Source: Planctomycetota bacterium
GTDB taxonomy: Bacteria > Planctomycetota > UBA1135 > GCA-002686595
Length of the DNA: 64,000 nt
Assembly (NCBI GenBank): GCA_016795205.1
Contig: JAEUHZ010000010.1
Span: forward strand, 94,867-158,866
Reading direction: 5' to 3'
Under the pieces are notes generated by a model. It was not told where the DNA came from. It did no database searches and was given only the letters and a program-made list of their open reading frames with translations. A program made the translations under genes and the position numbers. Positions 24,273 through 32,796 of this stretch are shown here, piece after piece (the first letter of the stretch is position 1; every line of letters starts with the position of its first letter).

Positions 24273-26708
24273 TCAGCCGCCCCGCCGCTCGAGCGCGACC
24301 TCCGACAGAGCCACGCGACCGCGCCACGCTCCGCCCGGGGCGCGCCGGACGATGCGGATCTCGAGGCGCGAGACTGCGCTGGTCTTGCCCAGCGAGAGGA
24401 CCGCGGGCGTCAGCTCGTCGGGAGGGAGCTCGAACGTGAGCGACTGCTTGTCGCGGTTCACGCGGACCTCGACGGACTCGATCCGGTCGTAGCGGCCCGC
24501 GAGGTCGCGCGCTGCGCCGCCCTGACCGAGGACGAGCGTGTCGGCTCGGAGGGGCTTGTGGAACTCGAGCACGAGCCAGGGCGTGGCGTCCTCGGGAGTG
24601 CTCACCCAGCGCGTCGACTCGAGCCCGTCGAGCGCCTTGTCGGGCGTTTCGGAGCCGAGCGAGGAGCTGGCCGCGGCGCGCGGAAGCGCCGCCAGGAGCA
24701 GATTCCGCTCGCGCGCCGCGGCGGCCTCGAGCATCCAGGGATGCAGCGCGCCGGCGGAGCGCACGCGGACCTCGCGCGACTCGACGGACTTGCACGGGCC
24801 GTCCGCACCCGCTGGCGCCAGGGGCTCGACGAACGTGATCGTCGCTCGCAGGGCGTGCTCGCCGGGAGCGTCGATCTCGCAGCGGGCTGCGAAGCTCTCG
24901 CCCTCGAACGCGCGGGACGGATTGCCGGGCACGCGCGCCAGCAGGCGCTCGCCGGCGCGGTACTCGACCGCGACGACGCGCAGCCCGAGGGCCCCGCCGT
25001 GCTCCGCCAGGAAGGACTCCGAGAAGCCGTCGATCCACAGCGCCACCGTGCCGGAGCCGGCGGCGCGGAAGCGCACGCTCTCGGTCGGGTCGGGGTTCTC
25101 GCGGCGGCCGAAGCTGGCTCCCGCGGTCTCGACCGTGGGACGCGATGCGCGGCGCAGGAACAGGATCGCGAAGCAGGTGTCGGCTTCCTCCTGGGAGGCG
25201 TGGAACACGCCAGCGCCGAAGGGCTTCCCGACCCCGAACGAGCCGTCGTCGGACTGGCTCTTCAGGAGCCAGCGCGCGCCCTCCGCGTACCAGTCCCGGC
25301 GTCCGATCTGCTCGAGGGCCAGCAGCGTGCCGACGCGCTCGACGCCGTAGAGCGCGTAGTAGTGCCAGCTCTTCGAGCCGCCGGTGTTGTCTTCCACGGT
25401 GTAGCGCGCGTCGAGCCAGGCGAGGCCCTGCTGGATCGCGCGCTCGGTGGCCGCCAGGCGCTCGCCGCGCAGCTTGGGCCCCAGCGCCTGGCGCGCCATC
25501 TCGAGCACCGCGATGCCCGCGGCCGTCATCGAGAGCGTCACGTCCCCCCCCGGCACGTAGGGGAACCCGGCCTGCAGGCTGCGTGGTTCGGCGCGCGTTT
25601 GGAGCGGGGCCGCGGCCGGAGTCTCCTGGTAGAGCAACGTGCGGTCGACGACCTCGTTCCAGAGCTTCTCGGGCACCTCGACGCCGGCGTAGCGCGCCGC
25701 GCGCAGGCCGAGCACCGCGTACTGCGTGTTCGAGAGGTCCGAGTGGCTGGGACCTTCGAGCCACCGCCCGAAGGAGTTCTCGTGCGCGCGGGGATAGCCC
25801 CACTGGCCGCCGCGGTTCCAGCCGGCGATCGTGCGTGCCAGCGCCTCGAGGCGCGGCCGCCGCGCCGGGTCGCGCAGCGCCTCGTAGGCCATCGCCATCA
25901 CGCCCGCGGTGTAGGTCTCACCCGGCTCGACCCGGTCCAGGAAGGCGAAGGCACGCACGACGGCCGGGTGGTCGGCCGGGAGCCCGGCGCGCAGCAGCGC
26001 GTAGGCGCACAGCGCCGTCTGGCCGCCGCGGAAGCCGTGCTGGAGATGGCGCCAGGATCCATCGCGCAACTGCGCGGCGACCAGCCAGTCCACGGCGCGC
26101 GCGACCGCGGCCTCGACCTGGGCCGAGAGGCGCTCGTCGCGTGCGACGGCCAGGTGCTGCGCGACCGCTCCCACGAGCGCCAGGCGCTCGAGCACCACGC
26201 GTCCCTTGCCAGGCTCGAGCGCGATCTGGCCCAGGGGGCCGACGCCAACCGTGCGTTGGAACGCGACGCGGCCGTCGAACGCGATCGTGAGCTCACCGGC
26301 GCGACGCCGCGCGGACAGCTCGAAGGGCTTGCCGTCCGCGAACCACTTGGCGCCGTCGTCGAGGCGCGCTGGCGCGCCTCCGAACAGCGGGCCGTCGACG
26401 AACAGGGCGCCCTTCTCGCCGTCGAGCCCGAACAGGCTGTCGCCGAGGCGCAGCGCAGCGCCGGTCCCGCCGCGGCCGTAGAGAGCCAAGCGCAGGACGA
26501 CCCCGGTGTCGCCCGCGCCGAGCTCGACCTCGCTCGCCAGGCGCGTGCCAGGACCTTGGAACTCGAGGCCCCGCTGGACGCGAGCGCCCGGGGGGCCCTC
26601 GAAGCGCGCCCGCTCGAGCCGTCGGCCGTCGAAGAGCACGTGCTCGGGCAGATCGGTCTGAGGCAGCGTCGCCGACGCCAGGAGGACGCCGAGGAGGGGG
26701 AGGGCCAT
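24273..26708 (-). CDS. Secreted prenyltransferase/squalene-oxidase-repeat protein with discoidin-like C-terminus
   Basis: 811 residues. A short signal peptide (ALPLLGVLLASATLPQ) and a lectin/LamG-like beta region (to about residue 200) precede an alpha-alpha toroid of the prenyltransferase/squalene-oxidase repeat type. Repeats include WLVAAQLRDGSWRHLQHGFRG, HSDLSNTQYAVLGLRAA and WLLKSQSDDGSFGVG. The C-terminal third has beta domains ending in a discoidin (F5/8 type C)-like fold: ALDGLESTRWVSTPEDATPW. The aspartate cluster needed for terpene cyclisation (DXDD) is not evident, so it is more likely a binding or structural protein. Start ATG 26708 lies 11 nt after TAGGAT. Confidence 0.7.
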   Translation of the reverse strand: MALPLLGVLLASATLPQTDLPEHVLFDGRRLERARFEGPPGARVQRGLEFQGPGTRLASEVELGAGDTGVVLRLALYGRGGTGAALRLGDSLFGLDGEKGALFVDGPLFGGAPARLDDGAKWFADGKPFELSARRRAGELTIAFDGRVAFQRTVGVGPLGQIALEPGKGRVVLERLALVGAVAQHLAVARDERLSAQVEAAVARAVDWLVAAQLRDGSWRHLQHGFRGGQTALCAYALLRAGLPADHPAVVRAFAFLDRVEPGETYTAGVMAMAYEALRDPARRPRLEALARTIAGWNRGGQWGYPRAHENSFGRWLEGPSHSDLSNTQYAVLGLRAARYAGVEVPEKLWNEVVDRTLLYQETPAAAPLQTRAEPRSLQAGFPYVPGGDVTLSMTAAGIAVLEMARQALGPKLRGERLAATERAIQQGLAWLDARYTVEDNTGGSKSWHYYALYGVERVGTLLALEQIGRRDWYAEGARWLLKSQSDDGSFGVGKPFGAGVFHASQEEADTCFAILFLRRASRPTVETAGASFGRRENPDPTESVRFRAAGSGTVALWIDGFSESFLAEHGGALGLRVVAVEYRAGERLLARVPGNPSRAFEGESFAARCEIDAPGEHALRATITFVEPLAPAGADGPCKSVESREVRVRSAGALHPWMLEAAAARERNLLLAALPRAAASSSLGSETPDKALDGLESTRWVSTPEDATPWLVLEFHKPLRADTLVLGQGGAARDLAGRYDRIESVEVRVNRDKQSLTFELPPDELTPAVLSLGKTSAVSRLEIRIVRRAPGGAWRGRVALSEVALERRGG

Positions 26709-26719
26709 CGGTCGCCGCG

Positions 26720-26725
26720 ATCCTA
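26720..26725 (-). promoter_or_regulatory. -10-like TAGGAT
   Basis: On the minus strand TAGGAT ends 11 nt before the ATG of the repeat protein gene. Confidence 0.3.
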
Positions 26726-26843
26726 ACGCGCACGGAAGCTCGCGGCGGCGGTCAATTCTTTCCCGAGCCACGCACCGCGGCAGGGCTCGGGTAGGCTCGA
26801 AGCGGCTCGCGCGGTTCCGTCCTCCTCGACCCCTCAGGTCCCC

Positions 26844-28871
26844 ATGCGCATCCTCGGTAGCCTCTCGGCACTCCTCGTTCTCACCCTCCCTGGCCTCGCC
26901 CAGGGCACGGATTCCTGCACGACGCCCACGCCCATCGCGGGGCTCGGCCCCCACGCCTTCAACAACGGCTCGGCCGCCACGGGCACGAACGCCGCGATGT
27001 GCGCCGCCGCGACACGTGACGTCTGGTTCCGCTGGACTGCGCCGTCCACGGCGATCTACACGGTCACGACCTGCGGCGGCGCCAGCACGGACACGGTCCT
27101 CGCCGTTTACGCCGGGACGGGTTGTCCGGGCGCGGGAGCCCTGGCCTGCAATGACGACACCTGCGGGCTGCAGAGTTCGGCCACGTTCACGGCGACGGCC
27201 GGCGCCGACTACGTGATCCAGCTCGCTTCCTACACCGGCACGGCAGGCGGCAGCGGGACGTTCAGCTTCACGGTCACTGCGCCCTGCACCGCGACCGTGG
27301 GCCCGGACGTGATCGTCGGGGACATCAACGGCGTGAGCAACTACGCCGCGGCCAGCGGGATCGACGCGATCGCGCTCGGCACGACCTCGTGCAACCTGGG
27401 TGACACCTGGCTGAACTGGATCTCGAACACGAACCAGCACCCCGTGATCGGGGGCAATCTGTACCGTTTCCGGGTCGTGAACGGTGCCGGCCGGTTCGAG
27501 CAGATCGGCCAGAGCTGGCTCAAGCACGGCTTCTACGCGCTGAGCCAGAACCTGTGCTGCCCGAACTGCGCCGGCACGGATGGCACGCACCTGGGGGTCG
27601 GCTGCTCGGACCCCTACACCTCGGCGCGCAACGGGACTCAGTCGGGCCTCGGCCCGCGCTGGCAGGTCAACGCCGCGACGGGCGTGTTCACCTTCCCGCC
27701 GGCGAATCCGGCTTGGTCGGGCGGCACCGCGCGTCGGCTGGAGTTCCTGGTCAGCGACGTCGACACGTCGGCGGGCGTGCGCTACTTCGGCGAGGCCCAG
27801 TACGTGACGCCGGACGATGCGGCCGCAGGCAATCAGAACAACAACGCCAGCTACCGCGAGCTGTCCACGAACGGCACGGACTTCGCGATGGTCGGCCCGA
27901 CCCAGCGGCAGATGTCGGCCATCGAGGCCTGGCCGGCCTGCGAGTCGGGGGTCTCGATCGCGAACGTCCAAGTGCCGGCCGACGGCCTGTTCCACGTGGC
28001 CCACAAGGTCACGAGCCTGGGCGGCGGCCAGTACCACTACGAGTACGCGGTCCACAACCTGAACAGCCACCGCTCGGGCGGCTCGTTCTCGATCCCGATC
28101 GGCACGGCCACGATCACGAACATCGGATTCACCGATCTCCCGTATCGCAACGGGGACGGCGAGGGCAGCGTGAACCGTTCGGGGGTCGACTGGGCCGTGA
28201 CGAACACCGGCGGCGTCCTGACCTGGAGCACCGAGACCGAGGCCCAGAATCTGAACGCGAACGCTCTGCGCTGGGGCACGACGTACAACTTCCGCTTCGA
28301 CGCGAACGTCGCGCCGGCGGCGGGTTCGGCCACGCTCGGCCTGTGGCGCTCCGGCTCGCCCGCGGGGATGACGGTCCCGGTGGAGGTGCCCGGCGTGGCG
28401 ACGAGTTTCGCCTACTGCTTCGGCGACGGCAGCGGCACGGCCTGCCCGTGCGGCAACTCCGGCGCGGCCGGGAACGGCTGCGCGAACAGCTTGAACGCGA
28501 ACGGTGGCAACCTCGCCGCGACGGGCTCGTCGAGCATCACGGCGGACAGCTTCGTGCTGCAAGGCTCCGGCATGCCGAACAGCTCGGCGCTCTACTTCCA
28601 GGGCACCACGCAGTCGAGCGGCGGCGCGGGCACGGCCTTCGGCGACGGCAAGCGCTGCGCGGCGGGCTCGGTGATCCGGCTCGGGACGAAGAACAACGCG
28701 GGCGGCGCCTCGGTCTACCCGGCCGGCGGTGATCAGCCCGTCTCGATCCGCGGCGCGAACGCGGCCGGCAACGTGCGCACGTACCAGGTCTGGTACCGCA
28801 ACGCCGCCAGCTTCTGCACGGCGGACACCTTCAACCTGACGAACGGCTACCAGACGACCTGGACGCCCTGA
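26844..28871 (+). CDS. Large secreted protein with CPCGN C-terminal module
   Basis: 675 residues. A signal peptide (MRILGSLSALLVLTLPGLAQ) precedes an N-terminal beta domain (residues about 20-140) with paired Cys and VWFRWTAPSTAIYTVTTCGG, resembling PPC-like/pre-peptidase domains. A long middle region follows with a further Cys cluster (LCCPNCAGTD). The C-terminal module contains FGDGSGTACPCGNSGAAGNG and continues CANSLNANGG, a motif I associate with secreted planctomycetal proteins. Probably extracellular; function unknown. TAGGCT about 48 nt upstream may be its -10. Confidence 0.65.
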   Translation: MRILGSLSALLVLTLPGLAQGTDSCTTPTPIAGLGPHAFNNGSAATGTNAAMCAAATRDVWFRWTAPSTAIYTVTTCGGASTDTVLAVYAGTGCPGAGALACNDDTCGLQSSATFTATAGADYVIQLASYTGTAGGSGTFSFTVTAPCTATVGPDVIVGDINGVSNYAAASGIDAIALGTTSCNLGDTWLNWISNTNQHPVIGGNLYRFRVVNGAGRFEQIGQSWLKHGFYALSQNLCCPNCAGTDGTHLGVGCSDPYTSARNGTQSGLGPRWQVNAATGVFTFPPANPAWSGGTARRLEFLVSDVDTSAGVRYFGEAQYVTPDDAAAGNQNNNASYRELSTNGTDFAMVGPTQRQMSAIEAWPACESGVSIANVQVPADGLFHVAHKVTSLGGGQYHYEYAVHNLNSHRSGGSFSIPIGTATITNIGFTDLPYRNGDGEGSVNRSGVDWAVTNTGGVLTWSTETEAQNLNANALRWGTTYNFRFDANVAPAAGSATLGLWRSGSPAGMTVPVEVPGVATSFAYCFGDGSGTACPCGNSGAAGNGCANSLNANGGNLAATGSSSITADSFVLQGSGMPNSSALYFQGTTQSSGGAGTAFGDGKRCAAGSVIRLGTKNNAGGASVYPAGGDQPVSIRGANAAGNVRTYQVWYRNAASFCTADTFNLTNGYQTTWTP

Positions 28872-28891
28872 GCGCTGCCGAGCCGCAGACT

Positions 28892-28926
28892 GGCGGGCCG
28901 TGGGGCGCACGTCCCCACGGCCCGCC
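28892..28926. terminator. Perfect 14 bp hairpin
   Basis: GGCGGGCCGTGGGG, 7 nt loop, CCCCACGGCCCGCC, starting 20 nt after the stop of the CPCGN protein gene; no U-tract. Confidence 0.6.
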
Positions 28927-28968
28927 GACGTTTCCAGGTCGGGCAAGGCGCGCCGGTCGGCCAGCCGC

Positions 28969-28974
28969 TACGCT
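28969..28974 (+). promoter_or_regulatory. -10-like TACGCT
   Basis: TACGCT ends 6 nt before the ATG at 28981, predicting a leaderless transcript for the methyltransferase. Confidence 0.4.
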
Positions 28975-28980
28975 CGCGGG

Positions 28981-30186
28981 ATGTCCGCGGAGCCTGAGTT
29001 CCTCGTGGCCCGCGTCGAGCGCCTCGTGGCGAGCGGTGCCGGGCTCGCGCGGGTGGATGGTCAGGTCGTCTTCGTGCGCGGGGCCCTGCCCGGCGACCTC
29101 GTGCGCGCGCGTATCGTGCGCCGCGCCCGGCGGCACCTCGAAGCCGAGACCGTCGAGCGCATCGAATCGTCCCCCGAGCGGCGCGCGCCCCGCTGCCGTC
29201 ACTTCGGCGCGTGCGGCGGCTGCGCGCTCCAGGACCTCTCGTACCCGGCGCAGCTCGCGGCCAAGCGCGCGCTGCTCTGCGACGCGCTGCGCTCGATCGC
29301 CGGGATCCGGACCGAGATCCCGCTCGAGATCATCGGCTCGCCGGAGTACGGCTGGCGCGCGCGCGGCGAGTTCCAGCTCGCTCCCACGGCGGACGGGTCG
29401 CGGCCGGCCGCCTTCCGCCCGCGTTCCAGCGAGCTCACGCCCCTGGCGGAGTGCCCGGTGCTCGTGCCGGAGCTGGAAGCGGAGCTGCGCCGCCGTGCCG
29501 CCGGTCCGTGGACCGCGGCGCCCGCGGCGCGCGTCCTGCGCCTGGCGGCGGGAACGGCGGGCGTGGCCGCCGTCGAGCTCGACGCCAACGGCGCGCTGAT
29601 CGGTGCCGAGCCCGAGGTCGTGCAGCACGTCGCCGGCTTCGCCCTGGCCTGCGGCGCGGCGAGCTTCTTCCAGGGCAATCGCGCCTTGCTGGAGCCGCTC
29701 GTCGAGCGCGCGACGGGCGGCGCGCGCGGGGCCCTGGCGTTCGACCTCTACGCCGGGTCGGGGCTCTTCAGCCTGCCCCTGTCGCGCGCCTTCGACTTGG
29801 TCCTGGCCGCCGAGGAGGACCCTGCGGCGGTCGAGCGCAGCCGCCGGAACGCGGCCGCGAACGGCCGCACGAACGTGCGCTTCGAGGCGGCCGACGTCGC
29901 GCGCTGGATCGTCCGCGCCCGGCGGCTGGACCCCGACTTCGTGCTCCTGGACCCGCCGCGCAGTGGTCCGGGGCCCGGCGTCGCCGAAGCCGTCGCGGCG
30001 GTCGCGCGGCGCGAGATCCGCTACGTGTCCTGCGACCCGGCGACGCTGGCGCGCGATCTGCGCGCGATGCTGGCCCGCGGCTGGCGGCTCGAATCCCTGG
30101 CGCTCCTCGATCTCTTCCCCCAGACGCTGCACGTCGAGTCCGTCGCGCGGCTCGTGCCGGCCTTGTCGCCGGCGGTCGGCGCCTGA
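28981..30186 (+). CDS. RNA uracil-C5 methyltransferase, RlmD/TrmA family
   Basis: 401 residues. An N-terminal TRAM-like RNA-binding domain (LVRARIVRRARRHLEAETVE) is followed by Cys residues of a 4Fe-4S cluster (CRHFGACGGCALQDLSYPAQ) and a SAM domain with AFDLYAGSGLFSLPLS. FVLLDPPRSGPG and YVSCDPATLARDLR hold the catalytic Cys of m5U methyltransferases. It most likely methylates a uridine in 23S rRNA. The exact site (RlmC/RlmD type) cannot be fixed from sequence. Confidence 0.88.
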   Translation: MSAEPEFLVARVERLVASGAGLARVDGQVVFVRGALPGDLVRARIVRRARRHLEAETVERIESSPERRAPRCRHFGACGGCALQDLSYPAQLAAKRALLCDALRSIAGIRTEIPLEIIGSPEYGWRARGEFQLAPTADGSRPAAFRPRSSELTPLAECPVLVPELEAELRRRAAGPWTAAPAARVLRLAAGTAGVAAVELDANGALIGAEPEVVQHVAGFALACGAASFFQGNRALLEPLVERATGGARGALAFDLYAGSGLFSLPLSRAFDLVLAAEEDPAAVERSRRNAAANGRTNVRFEAADVARWIVRARRLDPDFVLLDPPRSGPGPGVAEAVAAVARREIRYVSCDPATLARDLRAMLARGWRLESLALLDLFPQTLHVESVARLVPALSPAVGA

Positions 30187-30202
30187 CAGACTTCGGGAGC
30201 CC

Positions 30203-31537
30203 TTGGACGCCGCGCCCACGCCGTCGGTGAGGACCCCGCTCCTGGAGCGGCTCGCGCTGCACCGGCCCGAGCTGCGCGCCTGGGCGCTCTACGACTGGGC
30301 CAACTCGGCGTTCTTCACGACCGTCGTGGCCGCGGTCTTCCCCGTCTACTACCAGAAGGTCGCCGCCGCGGGCCGCGACGACGTGCTGGAGACCTACTCG
30401 GGCGTCACGAGCGCGGCGATGCTCGTCATCGCGGTGCTGGGGCCGCTGCTCGGGGCCCTGGCGGACACGGGTGCGCGCAAGAAGCCGTTCCTGCTGGCGT
30501 TCCTGGTGCTGGGGTGCCTGGCCACGGCCGGGCTCTACTTCGTCGAGCGCGGCGACTGGGTGCTGGCCTGCGTGCTCTTCGCCGTCGGCAACGTGGGCGT
30601 CGCGGGCAGCTTCGTGTTCTACGATGCGTTGCTGCCGGCCGTCGCGCGCCCCGACGAGCTGGACCGCGTCTCCTCCGCGGGCTACGCGCTGGGCTACCTG
30701 GGTGGCGGGACGCTGCTGGGCCTGAACCTGCTCGGGATCCTGCACCCGCACTGGTTCGGCCTGGAGCCGGACTCGACGCTGCCGACGCGGCTCTCGTTCG
30801 TGTCCGTGGCCGTGTGGTGGGCCCTGTTCTCGATCCCGCTCTTCCGGCGCGTGCCCGAGCCGCCGCGGGCCTTCGAGAGCGACGAAGCCGCCGGGGACTC
30901 CGTGGTCCGCACCGCGCTCACACGCTTGGGCGAGACCCTGCGCGAGGTCCGCGGCTACCGGCAGGTGTTCTTGATGCTGCTCGCGATGCTCGTCTACAGC
31001 GACGGCATCAACACGGTGATCCGCATGGCGGTCGTGTACGGCGGTCGGCTCGGCATCGCTGGCGAGGCGATGATCCCGGCCGTGCTCTGCGTGCAGTTCC
31101 TGGGCGTGCCCTGCGCGTTCGGCTTCGGGTGGCTGGCCGGCAGGCTGGGCCCCAAGCGTGCCATCCTCCTGGGGCTCGCGGTCTACGTGGGCATCGTGCT
31201 GTACGCGGCACAGATGGACTCGGAGTTCGACTTCTACGTCGTGGCCGCGGGCGTGGGCCTGGTCCAGGGTGGCTGCCAGGCGCTGTCGCGCTCGCTGTTC
31301 GCCAGCATGGTTCCGGCGCACAAGGCGGGGGAGTTCTTCGGACTCTTCGGGGTGCTCGAGCGCTTCGCGAACGTGCTCGGTCCGCTGGCCTTCACGCTGG
31401 CGATCGCCTGGACGGGAAACGAGCGCGCCGGTCTGCTCCCGCTGATCCTGTTCTTCGCCGTGGGCGCGTTGCTCCTGTCGCGGGTCGACGTCGAGGAAGG
31501 CCGCCGCATCGCGCGCGAGCGCACCGCCCGCGGCTAG
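30203..31537 (+). CDS. MFS transporter, UMF1/Atg22-like
   Basis: About 444 residues with 12 hydrophobic segments. LRAWALYDWANSAFFTTVVA is the hallmark of the UMF1 (Atg22-related) branch, followed by GPLLGALADTGARKKPFL, the MFS loop 2-3 signature. Substrate unknown; relatives move small organic solutes. TTG at 30203 is chosen because GGGAG precedes it by 4 nt; GTG 30227 is a possible alternative. It follows the methyltransferase gene by 16 nt. Confidence 0.8.
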   Translation: MDAAPTPSVRTPLLERLALHRPELRAWALYDWANSAFFTTVVAAVFPVYYQKVAAAGRDDVLETYSGVTSAAMLVIAVLGPLLGALADTGARKKPFLLAFLVLGCLATAGLYFVERGDWVLACVLFAVGNVGVAGSFVFYDALLPAVARPDELDRVSSAGYALGYLGGGTLLGLNLLGILHPHWFGLEPDSTLPTRLSFVSVAVWWALFSIPLFRRVPEPPRAFESDEAAGDSVVRTALTRLGETLREVRGYRQVFLMLLAMLVYSDGINTVIRMAVVYGGRLGIAGEAMIPAVLCVQFLGVPCAFGFGWLAGRLGPKRAILLGLAVYVGIVLYAAQMDSEFDFYVVAAGVGLVQGGCQALSRSLFASMVPAHKAGEFFGLFGVLERFANVLGPLAFTLAIAWTGNERAGLLPLILFFAVGALLLSRVDVEEGRRIARERTARG

Positions 31538-31540
31538 CGC

Positions 31541-31570
31541 GCGAGGCCGCCCCGTGGGGGGCAGCCTCGC
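31541..31570. terminator. Hairpin between convergent genes
   Basis: GCGAGGC ... GCCTCGC enclosing GCCCC ... GGGGC with one mismatch; it lies between the MFS stop (31537) and the SPFH gene's stop (31595), so it can serve both. Confidence 0.5.
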
Positions 31571-31594
31571 ACCGTGGCGCGGGACGCAGCCCGC

Positions 31595-32665
31595 TCAGGC
31601 CTGCTTCTGCCCGCAGGCCGGACAGAAGTTCGCAGCGCTCGGCAGCCCCGCCCCGCACTGGAAGCAGAAGCGGGCTCCCGCGGCCGGCGCGCCGCCGGCC
31701 GCACCGGCCGCAGCCGCGGCCGCCGCGACCGGGGCCTCCGGCGTCCGCGGCGCAGCGGGGGCGGACTGCTGGCTCATCATCTGCTGCGCGAGCCCCAGCC
31801 CCACGCCCAGCCCAGCGCCCCCCAGCAGGCCGGCGTTCCCGCCTCCCTCGCCGCCGCCACCTTTCGCCATGCCCTCACCGGCGCCCAGCATGGCCTTGCC
31901 GGCCGCGAACTCGCGGAACGCGCCGACGCCGCCCACCGTGCGCAGGTAGGCCGCATCGGTGTAGAGCTTCTTGAGGTTCGCCGCGTCGGTCTCGTCGATC
32001 GCGACCACGAAATTGCCCATGCGCACGATCTTCAGGCCGTAGCTCGCGACGTGCGTGTCGAGCGCGCCGATGACCTCGGTCTCGACCTCTTCGGTGTAGG
32101 CGCCCGAGGTGACGTCGAGCAAGGGCCACTTGTTCTTCACGAGCAACTGCGCGACGCGGTCACGGATCGTCTTGAGGACCTGCTCGCGCATCCAGGGCTG
32201 AACCTCGAAGGACTGGGCGCGGCCCGTCCCCACGAGGTTCACGATCAGCGCCTCGGGGTTGGTGACCCGGAAGCTGAACTCGCCGTGGACCATCGTCTGC
32301 ACCGGCACGCCCGACTTGGGGTCCTCCACGTTGCCGATCGGGCCCCCGAACTTGGCACCGGTGAACTCGCGCATCGTCACGAAGAACACCTCCGTGATGA
32401 ACAACCGGCCGTCGGTCAGCTTGTCGAGGAGCTGGCCCAGGAAGGGGATGTTCGTGCTGTCCAGGGTGTGCCGACCGGGACCGAGCGTCCCGACCACGCG
32501 GCCGTCGCGGAAGAAGACCGCGACCTCGTCCGCCATCACGGTGAGCTGCGCGAACTTCGGGACCGTCGGGTCGGGGTGCTTCCAGACGACGTGCCCCTTG
32601 GCCTCGTCGGGACGCGCGATGACGAGCTCGCCCACGCCACCCTTGAACCAATCCATGACTCCCAT
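31595..32665 (-). CDS. SPFH-domain protein with C-terminal zinc ribbon
   Basis: 356 residues. The N-terminal and central part (VVWKHPDPTVPKFAQLTVMA to about residue 230) is an SPFH/band-7 domain of the virion-core-protein-like type. It is followed by an Ala/Gly-rich low-complexity linker and a C-terminal ribbon with CFQCGAGLPSAANFCPACGQ. Such proteins assemble at membranes. It faces the zinc-ribbon membrane protein gene at 32797 across a 131 bp divergent region. The two probably act together. Confidence 0.75.
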   Translation of the reverse strand: MGVMDWFKGGVGELVIARPDEAKGHVVWKHPDPTVPKFAQLTVMADEVAVFFRDGRVVGTLGPGRHTLDSTNIPFLGQLLDKLTDGRLFITEVFFVTMREFTGAKFGGPIGNVEDPKSGVPVQTMVHGEFSFRVTNPEALIVNLVGTGRAQSFEVQPWMREQVLKTIRDRVAQLLVKNKWPLLDVTSGAYTEEVETEVIGALDTHVASYGLKIVRMGNFVVAIDETDAANLKKLYTDAAYLRTVGGVGAFREFAAGKAMLGAGEGMAKGGGGEGGGNAGLLGGAGLGVGLGLAQQMMSQQSAPAAPRTPEAPVAAAAAAAGAAGGAPAAGARFCFQCGAGLPSAANFCPACGQKQA

Positions 32666-32782
32666 CGGCGGTATTCCTTTCTGGATCCGGGCGCGGGCCC
32701 GGGGATCGGACCTCGTACGCGCCAAGCTACGCGAACCTTCGCGCGTGGGGGAAGCTCGTCGAAGGGGTGCTGGGTCGGCGCG

Positions 32783-32788
32783 TAGGAT
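32783..32788 (+). promoter_or_regulatory. -10-like TAGGAT
   Basis: TAGGAT ends 8 nt before the GTG at 32797. Confidence 0.4.
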
Positions 32789-32796
32789 CGAGGCCC

